Assembly (NCBI RefSeq): GCF_963678635.1
Contig: NC_087066.1
Span: 52,716,312-52,780,311 of the forward strand
Reading direction: 5' to 3'
Length of the DNA: 64,000 nt
From: Symsagittifera roscoffensis
Lineage: Eukaryota; Xenacoelomorpha; Acoela; Convolutidae
Shown here: piece by piece, positions 26,414-37,255 of the stretch
How positions within the stretch are numbered: position 1 is the first letter of the stretch
Layout: each line of letters starts with the position of its first letter
Notes under the pieces: model-generated
Databases searched by the model: none
What the model was told of the DNA's origin: nothing
What the model saw: only the letters and a program-made list of their open reading frames with translations
Position numbers and translations under genes: made by a program

Positions 26414-29400
26414 TTGGTGTCAAATCACGTTTTACAAATCAAATTAACTTTTAATCACATCGATTCTAATCATCTCTTTTTATCATCATCACTTCCAAAT
26501 CTATAAAATTTTTAAATTTTGACTCTGAAATACATGATGAAGGGACTCCTGACTGTAGCCTCGGTTACTATTATACTTATAACCTGGCTTTAGAGAAAAA
26601 CTTGCTTTAATTTTTTTTTGTTTCCCAATGTTGCATAGAAATGCCTACTGCGAAAACAGTTGAAAAGTTATCATCTAAACTAACCAGACCCTGCTTCTAA
26701 CCAGATTTTTGAATCAGATTTTTTAAAAAGATTCGAAAAATTCAAAACTCAAAGTAGGAATCTAATTTAGTGACACTAACTGATTGTTTTTTGATCAATA
26801 TTGTTCTGTAAAAAAGAATTATAACTCATAAGATGTAAATTATTGACAGTTCATTGTTTAGTCTAGCAGTTATTGATTGCAAATAAAACAAATATTTTAG
26901 TACAGTGAAACTGCATCTTTCAGAGTGAAAAACCGGTCTAATGTTTTTATGTTACTTCTATTATGTTACCAGTTTCCTATTTTCCCGCCAAAAACTTTCT
27001 AAGAGTTTTTTTTCTTTGATTTCTTGATTTCAAATTTTCGATTGTAATTTCAATAGAATGTTAACAATTGAATTTGAAAATATTAATGATGTTTTTGCCG
27101 AAATTTTTTTTGGAATTATATAGCTTCAGTTTTAGCTCCTTGCCGCGTGTGTTGAGTGGAGGCCTCTTCTTCTACATATGCTTTTTTCTTTTTTATGGTT
27201 CTTCGCACAAAATAAGGTAACCAGTACCAGGTACTTAAAAAATCGAGTAATTACAATACATAAGGTAAATTTTTGGTGTCAAATCACGTTTTACAAATCA
27301 AATTAACTTTTAATCACATGGATTCTAATCATCTCTTTTTTATCATTATCACTTCCATATCTATAAAACTTTTAAATTTTGACTCTGAAACACATGATGA
27401 AGGGACTCCTGACTGTAGCCTCGGTTACTATTATACTTATAACCTGGCTTTAGAGAAAAACTTGCTTTAATTTTTTTACTTTTTGTTTCCCAATGTTGCA
27501 TAGAAATGCCTACTGCGAAAACAATTGAAAAGTCATCAACTAAACTTTTTAATTTTTTTCTCTTTGATTTCTTGATTTCAAATTTTCGATTGTAATTTCA
27601 ATATAATGCTAACAATTGAATTTGAAAATATTGATGATGTTTTTGCCGAAAATTTTTTTGGAATTATATAGCTTCAGTTTCAGCTCCTTGCCGGGTGTGT
27701 TGAGTGGAGGCCTCTTCTTCTACATTTGCTTTTTTTCTTTTTTATGTTTTTCGCACAAAATAAGGTAACCAGTACCAGGTACTTAAAAAATCGAGTGATT
27801 ACAATACATAAGGTAAAGTTTTTTGGTGTCAAATCACGTTTTACAAATCAAATTAACTTTTAATCACATCGATTCCAATCATCTCTTTTTTATCATCATC
27901 ACTTCCATATCTATAGAATTTTTAAATTTTGACTCTGAAATACATGATGAAGGGACTCCTGACTGTAGCCTCGGTTACTATTATACTTATAACCTGGCTT
28001 TAGAGAAAAACTTGCTTTAATTTTTTTATTTTTTGTTTCCCAATGTTGCATAGAAATGCCAACTGCGAAAACAGTTGAAAAGTCATCATCTAAACTAACC
28101 AGACCCTGCTTCTAAACAGATTTTTGAATCAGATTTTTTAATAGGATTCGAAAAGTTCAAAACTCAAAGTAGGAATCTAATTTAGTGACACTAACTGATT
28201 GTTTTTCGATCCATATTGTTCTGTAAAAAAGAATCATAACTCATAAGATGTAAATTATTGACAGTTCATTGTTTCGTCTAGCAGTTAATGATTGCAAATT
28301 AAACAAATATTTTAGTACAGTGAAACTGCATCTTTCAGAGCGAAACACCGGTCTAATGTTTTTATGTTACTTCTATTATGCTACCAATTTCCTACGTTCC
28401 CGCCAAAAACTTTCTAAGAGTTTTTTTTTCTTTGATTTCTTGATTTCAAATTTTCGATTGTAATTTCACTATAATGCTAACAATTGAATTTGAAAATATT
28501 GATGATGTTTTTGCCACTTTTGTTTTTTGGAATTATTTTGCTTCAGTTTCAGCTCCTTGCCGCGTGTGTTGAGTGGAGGCCTCTTCTTCTACATATGTTT
28601 TTTTTCTTTTTTATGGTTCTTCGCACAAAATAAGGTAACCAGTACCAGGTACTTAAAAAATCGAGTAATTGTAATACATAAGGTAAAGTTTTTTGGTGTC
28701 AAATCATGTTTTACAAATCAAATTAACTTTTAATCAAGCCGATTCTAATCATCTCTTTTTTATCATCATCACTTCCATATCTATAAAATTTTTACATTTT
28801 GACTCTGAAATACATGATGAAGGGACTCCTTACTGTAGCCTCGGTTACTATTATACTTATAACCTGGCTTTAGAGAAAAACTTGCTTTAATTTTTTTACT
28901 TTTTGTTTCCCAATGTTGCATAGAAATGCCTAATGCGAAAACAGTTGAAAGGTCATCATCTAAACTAACCAGACCCTGCTTCTATACAGATCTTTGAATC
29001 AGATTTTTTGAAAAGATTCGAAAAGTTCAAAATTCAAAGTAGGAATCTAATTTAGTGAAACTAACTGACTGTTTTTTGATCAATATTGTTCTGTAAAAAA
29101 GAATTATAACTCATAGGATGAAAATTATTGAGAGTTCATTGTTTAGTCTAGCAGTTTTTGATTGCAAATTAAACAAATATTTTAGCACAGTGAAAGTGCA
29201 TCTTTCAGAGCGAAAAATCGGTCTAATTTTTTATGTTACTTCTATTATGTTACCAATTTCATACTTTCGCGCCAAAAATATTCTAAGAGTTTTTTTTTCT
29301 TTGATTTCTTGATTTCAAATTTTCTATTGTAATTTCAATATAATGCTAACAATTAAACTTGAAAATATTGATGATGTTTTTGCCACTTTTGTTTTTTGGA

Positions 29401-29682
29401 ATTATATTGCTTCAGTTTCAGCTCCTTGCCGCGTCTGTTGAGTGGATGCCTCTTCTTCTACATATGTTTTTTTCTTTTTTATGGTTCTTCGCACAAAATA
29501 AGGTAACCAGTACCAGGTACTTAAAAAATCGAGTAACTGTAATACATAAGGTAAAGTTTTTTGGTGTCAAATCACGTTTTACAAATCAAATCAACTTTTA
29601 ATCACGTCGATTCTAATCATCTCTTTTTTATCATCATCACTTCCATATCTACAAAATTTTTAAATTTTGACTCTGAAATACA

Positions 29683-30155
29683 AATTTCAATTGAGTGAAT
29701 GAGGCAAAATTTTTTAACAACTCATTAAATGACATTTCAGAGGCAAAAAAATTTGACTCAGAAAAAGTTGACATATTAGCCTTTTTTTGCAAACTCCCTC
29801 AAAAAATCCCTGAAATGATTCGGATCATGATCTGAAGAGATATGCAAAAAACTTATTTGGTTTTGTAATTAATAGTGTTTGATATCAATGGATATCAGTG
29901 GTTGATATCAAGTCCTAATCCTTTATTTGATTCGCAATAAGGAAGAGGAAACACCAGTAATCGGATAATATTTTTGCAATTTCAAATTTAGAGATATACA
30001 ATTTCTCAACATTACGAAACTTTTGGGTGGACTAACAACTCTGTGCTCCATTCTCGAAGCACATACAGTTAACTAAAAAAATTACTTTTTCATTATGAGT
30101 TGTTTGACAAACCAGTTAAGTTTGATCTTTCCAGACCTGTCACCATATAAGGCGT
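29683..30155. other. Unassigned spacer
   Basis: AT-rich sequence between the end of the satellite and the first polymerase-remnant repeat. GATATCAA-type words recur around 29880-29915. No coding, RNA or repeat identity is supported. Confidence 0.5.
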
Positions 30156-31635
30156 TTTTCAGTAATTTAAGAAACAACAATTCTTTGGACCACAATTTAA
30201 CTGGGTTTGCGAAACTGAGAGAGAGTGCGCTCGATGAGAAACAAGTCCTGAAAAAGCTTCAAACCAAGACTGCGCCGCTTCTGATTTAAAAAAAATACAA
30301 TCTGTATAAGTGACTTTGCAAAAAAGTTGAAAGAATGTGTGCGAATACTTTTTGCTGTGGTACAACAGCAACGATGTCGTTCCAAACCTCGAAACAAGGC
30401 AAAAAAGATTCAATTCTATCAAAGGGAATTGATATGTTGAACTATATCTTAACAAAATTACAAATTTTACCCATTTTGCGAAAACGATAATGATTTAAAT
30501 GAAAAATTAGGAAAACACAAGACACCACTTTTTGTACTCACTCGCAAAGCGGTAGTCGATGAGAGTTTTGATGAGAGTAGACGATAAGCATTTGAGAACA
30601 ACATGTTCAAACACCATCAAAAAAATGAACTAGCTTCAAGCTAGAAAACCGAATAGAATATAATTTGTTCAGTCAGTTGTTGAAATTAGACGAGAAAGAG
30701 ATGAAAACTTTTATCAGGTTGTGTGGCAAAAACCATGACTTGTAAGTAACGCCTTCTATGGATAGATCGAGGCATAAATTCACGAATTATCTGAGAAATG
30801 ATAAAACTCACAATTCGGTCAATGAACTATTGTTCGGAAGAGTCAATTCGGTTGCGAAAAACGTTAATGAGGAAGAATTGTTGAAACCAACCATTGAGCA
30901 GTGAAAACCCATAATTATTGTCTTTTTCATACTGCAGTACGCACAAATAAGAAAATTGGAGATCTAACTTACCTTCATTGACAAGTTCGGTGAGCTAATT
31001 GTATTTGAAGAAATGGAAATTGACAGGGACTCACTTAACTTAATGCTGAAGAAAACTCTTACGATTGTATCCAGTCTGATAAGAGAACCATTTGGGAAAA
31101 ACGGAAGAAAACAAACTGTAGAGACTCCTTCAAGGCCAATGTAAAATCTAATTTCCTCTATAGAACTCACAAAGAGCACAATAAATGTGAAGTCGGTTTT
31201 TCTAAAGGTGGGTATAGATATACGCAGATGCTATGTGTATGTAGCAAGACTTATTGCTTCTATGAAAAAATGGAAATTACTTCTAAAGTTGCCTCAGCAA
31301 AAGTTTCAGCGAACAAGTTCTAGAAGCTTGTGGAGACGACTCATGGCAAATCATAGGAGAGTTCTCGATGGCGAAGATAAATTTACATTTGAAAACAGAA
31401 TTTTCACAACTGAAATTTATATGGTTGCTACAAATGAGCAAATAAAGGAAGAACTTATCTAGTTTTGCCCAAAAAGTCAAGATCAAGATGATAGAACAAC
31501 GATACAAAACCATTGAAATCCTAAGATTCTATGCAATTTAGAAATTGTATACACCATGGAAATTTTAACTGAGTTCACAGTTTTTTTTTCAGCTGCCGTA
31601 AACAAAAAGTACTTACAGTGATTTATTTACATTCC
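30156..31635 (+). pseudogene. Decayed B-family DNA polymerase (viral/organellar type), tandem copy 1
   Basis: Between about 30750 and 31540 the plus strand carries, with stops and frameshifts, the palm/thumb region of a protein-primed-type B-family DNA polymerase (PF03175-like) as found in Polinton-type elements. Visible landmarks are a MDRSRHKFTNYL block, FFILQYAQIRKLEI, and then EMEIDRDSLNLML, which corresponds to the motif C region (consensus D-T-D-S) with the Thr changed to Arg. Next come REPFGKN and, in another frame, YTQMLCVCSKTYCFYEK. The damaged motif C and several stops rule out activity. The first ~500 bp has no recognisable domain. An almost identical copy follows directly, and a third, diverged copy lies at 35.6-37.2 kb. 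Confidence 0.65.
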
Positions 31636-33117
31636 TTTTCAGTAATTTAAGAAACAACAATTCTTTGGACCACAATTTAACTGGGTTTGCGAAACTGAGA
31701 GAGAGTGCGCTCGATGAGAAACAAGTCCTGAAAAAGCTTCAAACCAAGACTGCGCCGCTTCTGATTTAAAAAAAATACAATCTGTATAAGTGACTTTGCA
31801 AAAAAGTTGAAAGAATGTGTGCGAATACTTTTTGCTGTGGTACAACAGCAACGATGTCGTTCCAAACCTCGAAACAAGGCAAAAAAGATTCAATTCTATC
31901 AAAGGGAATTGATATGTTGAACTATATCTTAACAAAATTACAAATTTTACCCATTTTGCGAAAACGATAATGATTTAAATGAAAAATTAGGAAAACACAA
32001 GACACCACTTTTTGTACTCACTCGCAAAGCGGTAGTCGATGAGAGTTTTGATGAGAGTAGACGATAAGCATTTGAGAACAACATGTTCAAACACCATCAA
32101 AAAAATGATCTAGCTTCAAGCTAGAAAACCGAATAGAATATAATTTGTTCAGTCAGTTGTTGAAATTAGACGAGAAAGAGATGAAAACTTTTATCAGGTT
32201 GTGTGGCAAAAACCATGACTTGTAAGTAACGCCTTCTATGGATAGATCGAGGCATAAATTCACGAATTATCTGAGAAATGATAAAACTCACAATTCGGTC
32301 AATGAACTATTGTTCGGAAGAGTCAATTCGGTTGCGAAAAACGTTAATGAGGAAGAATTGTTGAAACCAACCATTGAGCAGTGAAAACCCATAATTATTG
32401 TCTTTTTCATACTGCAGTACGCACAAATAAGAAAATTGGAGATCTAACTTACCTTCATTGACAAGTTCGGTGAGCTAATTGTATTTGAAGAAATGGAAAT
32501 TGACAGGGACTCACTTAACTTAATGCTGAAGAAAACTCTTACGATTGTATCCAGTCTGATAAGAGAACCATTTGAGAAAAACGGAAGAAAACAGACTGTA
32601 GAGACTCCTTCAAGGCCAATGTAAAATCTAATTTCCTCTATAGAACTCACAAAGAGCACAATAAATGTGAAGTCGGTTTTTCTAAAGGTGGGTATAGATA
32701 TACGCAGATGCTATGTGTATGTAGCAAGACTTATTGCTTCTATGAAAAAATGGAAATTACTTCTAAAGTTGCCTCAGCAAAAGTTTCAGCGAACAAGTTC
32801 TAGAAGCTTGTGGAGACGACTCATGGCAAATCATAGGAGAGTTCTCGATGGCGAAGATAAACTTACATTTGAAAACAGAATTTTCACAACTGAAATTTAT
32901 ATGGTTGCTACAAATGAGCAAATAAAGGAAGAACTTATCTAGTTTTGCCCAAAAAGTCAAGATCAAGATGATAGAACAACGATACAAAACCATTGAAATC
33001 CTAAGATTCTATGCAATTTAGAAATTGTATACACCATGGAAATTTTAACTGAGTTCACAGTTTTTTTTTCAGCTGCCGTAAACAAAAAGTACTTACAGTG
33101 ATTTATTTACATTCCTT
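31636..33117 (+). pseudogene. Decayed B-family DNA polymerase, tandem copy 2
   Basis: A direct duplicate of 30156-31635 at a spacing of exactly 1480 bp, with only a few substitutions (for example near 32107, 32574 and 32594). It carries the same stops, the same frameshifts and the same Arg in motif C. The duplication therefore happened after the gene died. The join falls in a TTTTCAGTAATT / ATTCCTT context with little homology. Confidence 0.7.
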
Positions 33118-33656
33118 GTAATTTCAATTTTTTCTCTGTAAACTTGATAATCTTTCGAAGATTCAGTAAGTTTTATTATGATTCCAGCTAGACAGAGACT
33201 TGCGTCAAAAAGTTCAAACCTCATAAAGAACACATTTTAGCGCAAGTAAAATCAATTTTTACCGTTTCTTGAAGTTTTTAGAAGAAAACTAAGATAAAAA
33301 CGGTTTTTTTGCAAAACTTTTATCATCGACTTATCATGAACCACAAAAACATAATATCAGGCCTTCCTTTTACAATCTGTTTGTAATAAAGCATTAATTT
33401 TCAACATTTAGATAGCGCGCCCAAGCTTTTTTGCAAAAAGCTAGAGATTTTCAAACAAAACCGCAAAAAAGTTTTTTTCTTACAATTTTCGTACCATACT
33501 CAAACACAAAGTCTGCATTAAGTTGGTTACTGAAGATAACTATGAATTTTTAATTTTGCGGCAATTGTAATTTATTATGAATAATTGTATTTAACTGTCA
33601 ATATTTAACTGTGTAATAAATGTAAACTATATTAGGATGAAGTGTTTGTTTTAAAC
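33118..33656. other. Unassigned AT-rich spacer
   Basis: Nothing gene-like is seen. A GATTCCAGCTAGACAGAG phrase near 33181 loosely resembles the TTTCAGCTAGATCGAG core of the 198-bp repeats at 37-43 kb, but the match is too weak to call. Confidence 0.4.
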
Positions 33657-33664
33657 CGTCAGAG

Positions 33665-33964
33665 CAGGGGCGAATCTAAGAGGAGAGGGGCAGATTTTCG
33701 AAAGATTTTTTTTAAAAGATCGGTCAAGGTGATTTTTGGAGCACTCCCAAATTGCAGGCAAAGTTTGGAGGAAAAAAAGTTCGAACAAAGCGTTTTTAGG
33801 TACCTTTTGGAAAATTTTCATCAAAAAATTGCGCTGAATATCAAAATCGGATATCTTTAATTAGTACCAAAGGGGAGACCTTTGGGTCGGCAGATGCTAG
33901 AATTCCTGAGAAGAGAACAACCGCCCCTCCTCCACTCCCCCCCCTCCCCATAAATCCGCCCCTG
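33665..33964. mobile_element. hAT-type MITE with 8-bp target duplication
   Basis: A 300-bp non-coding element bounded by CAGGGGCG(A)AT... on the left and ...ATCCGCCCCTG on the right, which form terminal inverted repeats. The flanks are CGTCAGAG (33657-33664) and CTTCAGAG (33965-33972), an 8-bp target duplication with one mismatch, the size made by hAT transposases. The interior is G/C-rich near its ends. It sits immediately 3' of the 7TM gene, and the right-hand target duplication overlaps that gene's stop codon. A second member of the family lies at 54725-54946. Confidence 0.85.
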
Positions 33965-33966
33965 CT

Positions 33967-35124
33967 TCAGAGTCGTCTAATCGAGGTGTTAGCTCGACTA
34001 GATTTGATAGTCACTTTTAGTATAGGTTCTATCTCGATATCCTTCCACTCTTTCGGGGGGTTGATTCGGTCAAACAGCCCAATCTTCTTCAGTGGTTGAA
34101 GCACTCTTAGTTTGAAATCTTCATTAACTTGCGCGAAGAACACAAAAGTAAGCTTCAGAAGAGTTCCAAGGGATACAAATATTATCAAGTCAACGTCCAC
34201 GACGATCTGTCCATACATGGTTGCAGGGAAATAAGTATCATAAATTAGACCGTTGACGGAAATAATAATCCAAAATAAATAACGCAATATCAAAATAGGG
34301 GTAAAAATCATCGCGTAGAATCGTATGGATTTCAAATAGTGAATTTCTTCTTTGAAAGTCTCGTTTTCGCACGATCTATAAAATTCCGCCCTGCTGCTGA
34401 TTTGATGCTCAGACCAATCGCTGGACGGATCAAAATAAAGGCTGAAATTTCTCCGAAGAAGTTCTCTTTCTCTGCTTATTTTTCCCTGAAGTTTCCTGGA
34501 TGCCTTGATATTAAAATAAACTGTCGAAAGAAGGCAACTTATATAAAAAAAGTTGTTGAGCGCGAACGAAGTTGCGCAAAAACTTAAAATTATGCACGAG
34601 TTCACAATAAAGCGAAGAATGCATTCCTTTAAAATTATCATGAGAGTACTTGTAACAAAATAACCCAAGAAATAGTTTCGAATTCTCCGGCTCGAAAAAA
34701 CTTTCAGATATTGTTTCATGGGTTTGCAAATACAGTAGTACCTATAGGCCGATAGCAAAGCTGGCAGAAAAAACGAAGTACTGATTGTGAAATGGGAATG
34801 GGTCGAAAATAAAATACTTCCAACAATGATTTTTAATTTCTCCGGTTTTAGGAGATGGAAAAACCTAAGGAAAAGTTCGCATATGATTGTGCTGCAACAA
34901 ATAGTAATGACCCCGAAGCAAACTCCGATTTTGAGCCATTGACCTGGCTTCAAACTTGACCCTTTTGGTCTGCAGCAGAAGCATAAAAGGATATAAGAGT
35001 ATAAAAATAATGCAAAAATTGCAGTCAAGAGGTCCAAAAATAGAAGGCATTCAATAATGGAGGCAAGATTCGGGCTTTGAGCAGAGTTGCGAACTTTGCA
35101 GCCAAAAAACAATTCCCATGCCAT
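33967..35124 (-). CDS. Intronless seven-transmembrane receptor, rhodopsin-like, divergent
   Basis: An uninterrupted 385-codon frame. I start it at the first ATG (35124-35122); the frame stays open another 19 codons upstream without an ATG. Seven hydrophobic segments are visible, at about residues 24-51, 65-90, 111-127, 151-171, 173-204, 267-293 and 306-331. After segment 3 comes AYRYYCICKPMKQY, which matches the DRY..IC.P signature of class A GPCRs except that the Asp is Tyr. Segment 7 lacks a clear NPxxY. A long charged third cytoplasmic loop (about 205-266) and a basic tail follow class A topology. It is probably a plasma-membrane sensory or orphan receptor; the ligand is unknown. It is flanked by dead polymerase sequence and a MITE, with no neighbour in an operon-like arrangement. 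The lack of introns fits either a retrogene origin or a chemoreceptor-type family. Confidence 0.7.
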   Translation of the reverse strand: MAWELFFGCKVRNSAQSPNLASIIECLLFLDLLTAIFALFLYSYILLCFCCRPKGSSLKPGQWLKIGVCFGVITICCSTIICELFLRFFHLLKPEKLKIIVGSILFSTHSHFTISTSFFLPALLSAYRYYCICKPMKQYLKVFSSRRIRNYFLGYFVTSTLMIILKECILRFIVNSCIILSFCATSFALNNFFYISCLLSTVYFNIKASRKLQGKISRERELLRRNFSLYFDPSSDWSEHQISSRAEFYRSCENETFKEEIHYLKSIRFYAMIFTPILILRYLFWIIISVNGLIYDTYFPATMYGQIVVDVDLIIFVSLGTLLKLTFVFFAQVNEDFKLRVLQPLKKIGLFDRINPPKEWKDIEIEPILKVTIKSSRANTSIRRL

Positions 35125-35184
35125 TTGCAAGACTAACTCTGCTCCGAAGTAATGATTGGTCACTTGATTAATTAATATCAAATA

Positions 35185-35375
35185 TTAATCTAGTGTTGTG
35201 TCAATTTACATTGTTTGGTTACCCTGATTTGAACTTGGTTGACATTTATCGCACTTCAAAAGAAGCCCACAATGAGTTTAACGAATGGGATCATTAATAA
35301 ACTAAATTGACCTCAACTGAAATAATGAGGCGGGTGTGGAGGTCCTATATAACATAGATCTTTGGCAATTGAGAA
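35185..35375. other. Upstream region of the 7TM gene
   Basis: About 200 bp of AT-rich sequence lies between the receptor frame and the TTCGAC-rich repeat. No convincing promoter motif could be fixed. Confidence 0.3.
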
Positions 35376-35384
35376 TCTTTTAAA

Positions 35385-35612
35385 ATTCCCGGGTCGAAGT
35401 GCTCGATTTATGCTTCGACTTTCTCGACCAAAAATTGATATGTTTCGACTTGTCGAACCAACAAAAAAAGTGTTCGACTTTGTTCGACCCAGTTCAGATA
35501 TTTTTTGAATTCCTCGACCAAAGTTCGATATGTTTCTAGTTTCTCGACCGGACGTTTAAGAAAAAAACTGCTTGTTCGAACCCGCATAAAATTTTACTTT
35601 CTCGACCAAAAA
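35385..35612. repeat. TTCGAC-rich degenerate minisatellite
   Basis: The hexamer TTCGAC or its variants (TCTCGACC, TTCGAACC, TTCGATA) recur about every 20-30 bp in phrases such as TTTCTCGACCAAA. The same word type clusters again at 38775-38890 and at equivalent positions in the later macrosatellite copies (41417-41525, 43547-43655, 44004-44112). Confidence 0.6.
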
Positions 35613-36208
35613 TGGGTATCATTCGAAAAGCTGTAGTTAATGAGACATTTATCACAACTGTATGTATATTGATAGTAAGAGTTGAAGCAAGTCAGCTTTA
35701 CCAATACTCAATGTGTCAAAATATGCCAACAGACAGGACTGTTTACGAGATGAGAGTTCGACACCGATATGCAGAAATTCAAAGCTATACATAACCGATA
35801 TGGCAATTTTGAAAAAATGGTCATGGCTTTCTACAGGGAAACAAGACCAGAATGCAGAATTGAGAGCTCTTTCACATCTCGAAAACAGAAGAAAATGGAC
35901 TGTTTTAACGTGGACGGTTATTGTCATCACTGTAAAACAGTATTCGAAGCAATGGGATCTTACTACAAATTCTGTTCCTGTCAAGATTCTTGTCCCTCCT
36001 TAACAGATCAGGATTTTGAGCAAGGTAATGAGAAGAGAGAGATGGTAGATATGAGACGGCAATACCTAAATGAGAAAAGTTACAAAATTGAAGAAACGTG
36101 GGAGAGTGGTGGGAAAGTTTCGAAATCAATGACAAGATCAAAAGTTAGATCAGAACCCACTTTCCTTGTAAAAGACCTCTTTCTACCGCCTCAATTCCAG
36201 CAAAAGTA
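35600..36208 (+). pseudogene. Polymerase-associated N-terminal region of a Polinton-like PolB, decayed
   Basis: A frame at 35769-36206 encodes 145 residues with MDCFNVDGYCHHCKTVFEAMG, then a Cys-rich FCSCQDSCPSL, then QGNEKREMVDMRRQYL and YKIEETWE. This cysteine-rich endonuclease-like segment, and the motif order, is known to me from the polymerase proteins of large self-synthesising animal elements, where it lies upstream of the palm domain. The preceding small frame (35612-35791) overlaps it in another phase and probably holds the part before a frameshift. The 3' end changes to unrelated basic sequence. The copy lies in the right order for one gene with 36209-37255. Confidence 0.6.
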
Positions 36209-37255
36209 AAAGATGGATATCTGTTTGGCTAAGTTCAGTTCAATTTAGTTGTTCCAAATGACAAAAATCAAAAGCTGTCATTTTTCATCCAATTTTCAAA
36301 AACACTGAAGTTGGTATGTAGAAACGGTAATGAAGACTACACAAAAAATTATGCAATCGAGAACGAAATCTTACGCCATCCTCAGGTAATGCTGATATCT
36401 AGCTTCAAGCTAGAAATTGGAACACTTATAACTCCAATCTACAACTCGGAACTCACAGTTTTTGTCATTACTCTCTTGGAAAATATTTCAATAAATTTGA
36501 ACAGTCAGTGATTAATGCAAGAAGAGAAGAAGATGAAAACACTTTATCAGGAATTGTAGCAGAAACAATGGATGTTTTGCGTAATTCATTCGATGAATAT
36601 CAGATCATGGATAGATCCAGGCACACAATCACGAAGTGACGATGAAGTGAAGGAATGACGAAAAGACTCACAAGGCAATCAAGAAAACCATGTTTAAAAG
36701 ACTGAATACAGTTGAAAAAAACTTGTATGAGGAGGAGTTGTTTAAAGAATTCATTGAGCACAGAGAACCCATTTTTGATGGATTTTTCATACTGCAGTAT
36801 GCAAAACTGAGAATGTTGGAGCTGTACTACAACTTCTTTGACAAATTCTGTGATGTAAATAATTTGAAGTGTTGGAGATTAACACTATATTTAGCTTTTG
36901 CTGAAGAAAGTTTATATGATTTATCCACCCAGATAAGAGAGCCATTTGGAAAAAAATGAAGGAAAATGATTGCAGAGCAAAAATTGTGAGCAAAACTTAC
37001 CGCTGCTCTGACAACAAGTCAGATTAATTTAAAATTTTGTAGTAAAGATTTGAACAAACCGGTTTTAGAAGATTCTGGAGACGGACCTATGTCAAAGTAC
37101 AAGAGAGTACTCAATCAAACAGCCAACTTTAGATCATATGGTTGCAACTTATGAGCAGACAAAGAAAGTACTTAGTTAATTTTAATTCAAAAAGACAAGT
37201 TCAAGATGATGGAGTTGGTACAAACCCATTGAACTCATAAGAACTGATGCAAAGT
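36209..37255 (+). pseudogene. Polinton-like PolB palm/thumb and C-terminal tail, decayed
   Basis: The plus strand shows, with frame changes, HTITK- and FKRL-type blocks, then a 90-codon open stretch (36690-36956) with GFFILQYAKLRMLELYYNFF and FDKFCDVNNLK. The motif C region is reduced to RLTLYLAF, so the two catalytic aspartates are gone. Downstream frames contain DLNKPVLEDSGDGPMSKYKR and DHMVATYEQTKKVLS, the usual C-terminal end of this protein family, followed by a QDDGVGTNPLN-like tail in another frame. The macrosatellite that follows starts inside this tail at about 37158. Confidence 0.65.

Larger units (their letters stand above)
11806..29682. repeat. Satellite array 2, ~24 monomers in long and short forms
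   Basis: A head-to-tail array of one AT-rich satellite. TTGGTGTCAAATCA-type anchors lie near 11907, 12777, 13639, 14503, 15366, 16175, 17045, 17597, 18461, 19010, 19907, 20743, 21293, 22160, 23027, 23579, 24445, 24996, 25865, 26414, 27273, 27823, 28693 and 29561. Spacings are either ~860-870 bp (long form) or 549-552 bp (short form), with three indel variants (809, 897, 836). Seven short units share a ~316-bp deletion with the same join: CTAAACT runs straight into TTTTTAATTTTTT...TTTGATTTCTTG. Nearly every unit keeps the palindrome AGTACC-n-GGTACT. The array ends at about 29682, inside a monomer, just after TTTGACTCTGAAATAC. Its small open frames repeat because the DNA repeats; none has an independent coding signature. 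Confidence 0.95.

Noticed and set aside
12777-29600. Dozens of 60-90-codon frames repeated through the satellite (for example those with DEGTPDCSLGYYYTYNL)
   Set aside because: They recur because the DNA recurs. Start codons are mostly TTG, short and long monomers truncate them differently, and no domain or conservation beyond the DNA level is visible.
11806-29682. CRISPR-like direct repeats
   Set aside because: Monomers are 550-870 bp and contiguous, without short repeats separated by unique spacers. The genome is eukaryotic.
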